Below are positions 59,965 through 64,000 of a DNA stretch of 64,000 nt, in pieces (positions within the stretch are counted from its first letter, which is position 1; each line of letters starts with the position of its first letter). The DNA is taken from positions 434,001 through 498,000 of the forward strand of contig NZ_FTOV01000001.1 in the NCBI RefSeq assembly GCF_900156825.1. The letters run 5' to 3'. The position numbers and the translations under genes were made by a program. This stretch comes from Chryseobacterium gambrini. Its GTDB lineage: Bacteria > Bacteroidota > Bacteroidia > Flavobacteriales > Weeksellaceae. A model generated the notes under the pieces. It did no database searches, was not told where the DNA came from, and was given only the letters and a program-made list of their open reading frames with translations.

Positions 59965-62547
59965 TATAAGAATTCTCCTCAAAAGTATTATAAAATTATA
60001 TCATTTGCAACATTTGTAGGTCTCCTTTATGCTTGTAGTACCACTAAAAAAGTTCCGGACGGCGAATATTTGCTGGTAAAAAACAATTTTCAGTTTGAAG
60101 ATAAGAAAGAACCCTTCGATGGCGAACTGAAAGATTACGTACAGCAAAAGCCCAATAAAAGACAGCTTCTTTTCATGCCTTTAAGCCTTTGGCTTTACAA
60201 TGCTGCCAATCCCAAATACGACACGCTTCTTAACGAGTACATGACGTATCCTAATGAACTGAGAAATCAAAAACTGAGAGATTCTCTATTCATTAAATAC
60301 AACATGAAAAACAGTGTGGGTAAAAGTCTGTTTTTCGACAGGTTATACCACAACTGGGGTTCCGCACCGGTAATTCTCGACCAGACAAAAACTTCAAAAA
60401 GTACTGAATCTATCCAAAAAAGAATGACGTATCGCGGCTATTGGAATGCAGAAGTGAAATTTAAGCATGAACTTGATTCCGCTGCAAAAAAAGCTGCCGT
60501 TAATTATTTTATTACGCACAATCAGCCTACTTATATTAAGGATTATTATTACAACATATCAGATCTAAATATCAAAAGCCTTTATCAGCAGAAAATCCGT
60601 GAAACTCTTATAAAGAAAGGACAAATTCTGGATCAGACCGTTTTGGAGAAAGAAGTTGGAAGGATTAATGATCTCATGCGGGAATATGGTTATTACCGTT
60701 TTAACAGCCTTGGCGATGAGGTAGGTTTTGTGGCAGATTCTCTTAAAAGCACAAAACAGGTTCCGCTGGTTCTGGAAATCCGCAAAGATTCTCTTGATAG
60801 TCCTTATAAACAGGCAACCATCGGAAATATTGATGTTGCCATCGTAGACGAGGCAAAAGATTTTCCAAATAATACAATAAAAGACAGCTTAAGAGGTATC
60901 CGTTTTCATAAAACAGACAACAGCTACGATTCCCGTGCGATCTGGAGAGCCATCATCGTAGGAAACAAACAGGTTTACGATCAGAAAAAGCTCGATCTTA
61001 CCAAAAGAAATATTCTGGCAATGAACAATTTCAGCATTCTGAAAGCCAGAGATTCTTTAAGAAGAGGCGGCGGTACAAGCCCGAATGACAGCATCGTGGA
61101 TGTAACATACGTGTTAAAACCGCTTCCGAAATACGACCTGAAAGTGGGAACAGATTTAAACTATTCCGAAGTCCTGAATTTCGGGGTTTCGCCTTCCATC
61201 GATCTTACCACGAGAAATATTTTTGGAGGGGCGGAAAACCTTACAACCAGTCTTTCCGGAACTTTCGGGCGAATCGTAAATCCTAAAAATATCGATAACA
61301 GGATCTGGGCTTACGAAATCTCGGCGCAGGCTTCATTGAATTTTCCCAGATTGCTTTTGCCTTTCGATTATTACAAATTAATTCCGAAAAGATACAGCCC
61401 AACCTCCTCAATTACTCTGGGTGTTTCAGATCAGAGTAACATCGGTTTGGGAAGACTTAACTTTAATACCGGACTGAATTATCTGGCAACGGTAAATGAT
61501 AAAGTAACGCACAGACTTACCTTATTTAATACGCAACTGAGTTTAACGAAGAACAAAGATGCGTATTATGATTATTTCGTTAACGATAATGCTATCCGTG
61601 AAGAGTTTTTCGCAGATTATTTTGCTTACAACTCATCGGTATATCAGGAATTTAAAGCCGGATTACTGACGATTGATCAGGTTTCGCAGCGCATTATTGA
61701 AGATACGACCTATCTTCAGGGATTAAATCAGCAGGGAGTTGACCGGTTTGTAGCTTTTGTGGGAACTTTGGTGAATAAAGACCGACAGACTCAGGATGTT
61801 TTGATTTCTTCTTTCATTTATAATTTTATTTACAATGAGATAGGGAAAAAAGATTATCCAAATGCTTTTTATTTTAACGGAAAAGTAGAACTGGCAGGAA
61901 ATATCTTTAGTATTTTTAATCAGAAAAGAAATGACGGAGGTGTTGTTACCAGTCCGGAAAGAACCATTTTCAATATTCCTTATGCGCAGTTTGTGAAATT
62001 TGATCTTGATTTTAGAAAATATTTTAAATTCGGAAACAATACTTTAGCGCTTCGCCAGTTTATCGGAGTCGGAATTCCGTACGGAAACTCTTCCAATATG
62101 CCCGTCATCCGTTCTTATTTCAACGGTGGACCGAATGACATCAGAGCATGGGTTCCTTTCGGGGGATTAGGTCCTGCCGATTCGCAGGTGGATGAGAGAG
62201 TTCGAACGTATATGACTGATAATTTAAAACTGACAACGAACATCGAATTCAGGATGCCTTTTAATGATATGTATGAAGGCGCTCTTTTTACGGACATCGG
62301 TAACATCTGGAGTCTTAAAAACTACAACAACGGATATGGAGATGAGTTTAAATTCAACAAATTCATCAGACAGGTTGGTGTAGGAAGCGGTTTCGGATTA
62401 AGGGTAAATATTGCCTACATTAAACTGAGACTGGATTTAGCCTATAAAATGTACGAACCCAACAGACCCGAAGGTGAAAGATGGAGACTGAAATACATTC
62501 AGCCGTTTAAACCTACTCTGAATATTGCATTCGGATATCCTTTCTAA
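59950..62547 (+). CDS. BamA/TamA-like outer-membrane lipoprotein (Omp85 superfamily)
   Basis: This 865-residue protein is a lipoprotein (signal KYYKIISFATFVGLLYAC, C29). The N-terminal half carries POTRA-like repeats (ESIQKRMTYRGYWNAEVKF, GRINDLMREYGYYRFN). The C-terminal half is an Omp85-type barrel (FNTGLNYLATVNDKVTHRL, ALRQFIGVGIPYGNSSNMPVIRSYFNGGPNDIRAWVPFGGLG, LKLTTNIEFRMPFNDMYEGALFTDIGNIW). GGPNDIRAW resembles the BamA VRGF region. It probably inserts or translocates proteins at the outer membrane. The ATG is the only start that keeps the signal peptide. Confidence 0.9.
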   Translation: MSCKHYKNSPQKYYKIISFATFVGLLYACSTTKKVPDGEYLLVKNNFQFEDKKEPFDGELKDYVQQKPNKRQLLFMPLSLWLYNAANPKYDTLLNEYMTYPNELRNQKLRDSLFIKYNMKNSVGKSLFFDRLYHNWGSAPVILDQTKTSKSTESIQKRMTYRGYWNAEVKFKHELDSAAKKAAVNYFITHNQPTYIKDYYYNISDLNIKSLYQQKIRETLIKKGQILDQTVLEKEVGRINDLMREYGYYRFNSLGDEVGFVADSLKSTKQVPLVLEIRKDSLDSPYKQATIGNIDVAIVDEAKDFPNNTIKDSLRGIRFHKTDNSYDSRAIWRAIIVGNKQVYDQKKLDLTKRNILAMNNFSILKARDSLRRGGGTSPNDSIVDVTYVLKPLPKYDLKVGTDLNYSEVLNFGVSPSIDLTTRNIFGGAENLTTSLSGTFGRIVNPKNIDNRIWAYEISAQASLNFPRLLLPFDYYKLIPKRYSPTSSITLGVSDQSNIGLGRLNFNTGLNYLATVNDKVTHRLTLFNTQLSLTKNKDAYYDYFVNDNAIREEFFADYFAYNSSVYQEFKAGLLTIDQVSQRIIEDTTYLQGLNQQGVDRFVAFVGTLVNKDRQTQDVLISSFIYNFIYNEIGKKDYPNAFYFNGKVELAGNIFSIFNQKRNDGGVVTSPERTIFNIPYAQFVKFDLDFRKYFKFGNNTLALRQFIGVGIPYGNSSNMPVIRSYFNGGPNDIRAWVPFGGLGPADSQVDERVRTYMTDNLKLTTNIEFRMPFNDMYEGALFTDIGNIWSLKNYNNGYGDEFKFNKFIRQVGVGSGFGLRVNIAYIKLRLDLAYKMYEPNRPEGERWRLKYIQPFKPTLNIAFGYPF
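59980..59987 (-). promoter_or_regulatory. Promoter of the SpoU methyltransferase
   Basis: TACTTTTG on the minus strand matches TAnnTTTG, 15 bp upstream of the methyltransferase ATG, with TTG 20 bp further upstream. Both lie within the BamA/TamA-like coding sequence. Confidence 0.5.
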
Positions 62548-62588
62548 AAATTTACAGGTGGTATTTCTCATAAATGCCACCTTTTCTT

Positions 62589-63206
62589 TTAATCCGGCGA
62601 GATTCCCAAAGCGAAATACACCACCGCAACCGTTCTTGCAAGGATTTCTCTAAACTGATTTCTATAATAACTTTCAGGTTTTGTAACATCCTGCGCATCA
62701 AAACCTAATGCATTCATACTGTTGTTTCTGGCAAATAATAAAGCGCGAAGATTATGAAATCCCTGAGAAACAATAATTACATTGTCTTTTCTATACACAT
62801 CTTTACAGCGGAGAATACTTTGATAGGTATTAAAGCCTTTCGGATCTTCCATAATAATTTCCTCCGGAACTCCTTCCTGATAAATAAGATAGTTTTTCAT
62901 GGCAGCAGGCTCATCATATCCTTTGCTTTTTTCACCGCTTACAAGAATTTTCCGGATTTTCCCGTGATGATAAAGCAAGGCTGCCGCATCCATTCTTTTC
63001 GTAAAATAAGGATTGGACACGCCGGATCTCATTTTGGGTGAAGTTCCCAAAACCAAAGCTACTTCTCTTGGAGGAATTTTTGAAATTTTGGTATAGGTTC
63101 TTCCGTCTGTAAGCGCAAAAACCCACGCATTGGCGAGACATATCAACAGAATTCCCATTTCTATTGATATGAATATCAGGTTAAATATGTTTTTTATTAT
63201 TCTCAA
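62589..63206 (-). CDS. SanA/YdcF family membrane protein (DUF218)
   Basis: This 205-residue protein has an N-terminal membrane anchor (IFNLIFISIEMGILLICLANAWVFA) and a DUF218 domain: EVALVLGTSPKMRSGVSNPYFTKRMDAAALLYHHGKIRKILVSGEKS, then DNVIIVSQGFHNLRALLFARN. The Escherichia coli homologue SanA is linked to envelope barrier function and vancomycin resistance at high temperature. It overlaps the upstream reductase gene by 4 bp. Confidence 0.92.
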   Translation of the reverse strand: MRIIKNIFNLIFISIEMGILLICLANAWVFALTDGRTYTKISKIPPREVALVLGTSPKMRSGVSNPYFTKRMDAAALLYHHGKIRKILVSGEKSKGYDEPAAMKNYLIYQEGVPEEIIMEDPKGFNTYQSILRCKDVYRKDNVIIVSQGFHNLRALLFARNNSMNALGFDAQDVTKPESYYRNQFREILARTVAVVYFALGISPD

Positions 63207-64000
63207 CTAAGGTCAAAGTTAAGCTTTATTTTTTTGCTTTTAGCAATCGACATACAAGCCAAAATATGTCCTCTCTCCTCTTCATTCTCCGTTAAATATT
63301 CATTTTCAAGCAATTCCACATCGCCCTCCTCAAGAATACATTCACAGCTTCCGCAAATTCCCGATTTGCAGGAATACGGAACCTGAAATTTCTGTACAAG
63401 TAACTGCTGCAAAATTCTTTCCTCGTTGGTCGGAAGTACGGTAGTATATTCTTTTCCAAGTATTTTAAAAGCCAGTTCAACGTTTTCTAATAACGGAAAT
63501 TCTTTTTCTACAGGATAAATATCGTCATTAAATTCTTCAAAAAGCTCAAAATGAATATTTTTTTTCGGAATCCCGTGATGATAGCATGCATTGGCAAGTG
63601 TTTTTATCATTTCTCCTTTTCCGCAGATCAGAACTTCATCCACCGCATCCCAGATTGTAGACTCCTCATCGGTTTCGTCCAGATGAAGGATCTGATTAAT
63701 GATTAAGCTTAATTTTCTATCATCCAGTCTCCCATGAAAAAAGCTGTTTGTGGTATTCTCCTGAGAAAAAAAATAAAAAATCTGCAATCTGTCGCCGTAG
63801 GTTTTTGCTAAACGATCAAGCTCGTCCCTGTACACTAATTCTTCCGAATTCTTATTTCCAAAAAATAAAAACAACCTTGTTCTCGGTTCGTTATGAAGAA
63901 TATTTTTAAAATGACTTAAAATCGGGGTAATTCCTATTCCTGCCGCAAATCCTACAATGGTTCTGAATTCATGCGGTTTTGAAATTAAGGTAAATCTTCC
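63203..64000 (-). CDS. Ferredoxin-NADP reductase-like protein with 2Fe-2S domain (partial)
   Basis: This gene runs off the right edge, and 265 residues are visible. The NAD(P)-binding part shows GFAAGIGITPILSHFKNIL right at the edge and RLFLFFGNKNSEELVYRDEL. The C-terminal plant-type ferredoxin domain has SCKSGICGSCECILEEGDVE and GHILACMS, giving the four iron-sulfur Cys ligands. It fits the PaaE/HCR-type reductase family that passes electrons to an oxygenase or desaturase. The N-terminal flavin domain is outside the window. Confidence 0.93.
   Translation of the reverse strand, partial: GRFTLISKPHEFRTIVGFAAGIGITPILSHFKNILHNEPRTRLFLFFGNKNSEELVYRDELDRLAKTYGDRLQIFYFFSQENTTNSFFHGRLDDRKLSLIINQILHLDETDEESTIWDAVDEVLICGKGEMIKTLANACYHHGIPKKNIHFELFEEFNDDIYPVEKEFPLLENVELAFKILGKEYTTVLPTNEERILQQLLVQKFQVPYSCKSGICGSCECILEEGDVELLENEYLTENEEERGHILACMSIAKSKKIKLNFDLS

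Overview
The window is a low-GC chromosomal segment of a flavobacterium, most like Chryseobacterium or a close relative in the Weeksellaceae. The signs are promoters of the Bacteroidota form TTTG-N18-20-TAnnTTTG, very weak Shine-Dalgarno sequences, PorQ and proteins with type IX secretion (T9SS) C-terminal sorting domains, a fused CcsBA-type cytochrome c biogenesis protein, and a histidine operon with the fused genes hisB and hisIE. Nearly all of it is ordinary core genome. I see no prophage, transposase, CRISPR array or defence island.

Layout. 0.2-2.7 kb: leucine genes leuA and leuC (minus). 2.9-9.4 kb: a conserved helical protein, then thrS, infC (apparently starting at ATA), an alpha/beta hydrolase, rpmI and rplT. 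9.5-14.3 kb: four tandem paralogous secreted M28 metallopeptidases; three carry a T9SS tail and the fourth has lost it. 14.3-15.9 kb: an F420-type oxidoreductase and a SnoaL-like protein, divergent from an HxlR regulator. 16.1-23.3 kb: hisGDCBHAF(IE) with a leader peptide and attenuator. 23.3-28.1 kb: dapD followed by four envelope-polysaccharide genes. 28.1-30.4 kb: repeat-rich intergenic DNA, an NlpC/P60 lipoprotein, a small lipoprotein and tRNA-Ala(GGC). 30.5-36.8 kb: an RND efflux operon led by a GbsR/MarR-type regulator. 37-41.6 kb: small genes and a lysine catabolic pair (lat, amaB). 41.6-46.8 kb: an Arc-like protein, an SPFH protein and CcsBA. 47.3-54.2 kb: ftsK, lolA, an LptF/G permease and two exported proteins. 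54.3-59.1 kb: frr, pyrH, porQ, cmk and a trio of small envelope genes. 59.2-64 kb: a SpoU rRNA methyltransferase overlapping head-to-head with a BamA/TamA-like outer-membrane protein, then a SanA/YdcF protein and a truncated ferredoxin reductase.

The most informative non-coding features are the his attenuator (a 16-residue leader peptide containing HHYHYH, an antiterminator and a terminator), the probable AUA start of infC, intrinsic terminators fused to promoters between the tandem peptidases, a candidate HxlR operator overlapping face-to-face promoters, a palindrome upstream of the efflux operon, a dispersed ~205 bp repeat with inverted ends (family A, four copies plus a relic), a second ~148 bp repeat (family B) flanking the SPFH gene, and a structured element upstream of rpmI. 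I found no wholly new multi-gene system. The best candidates for undescribed biology are these RNA and repeat elements.
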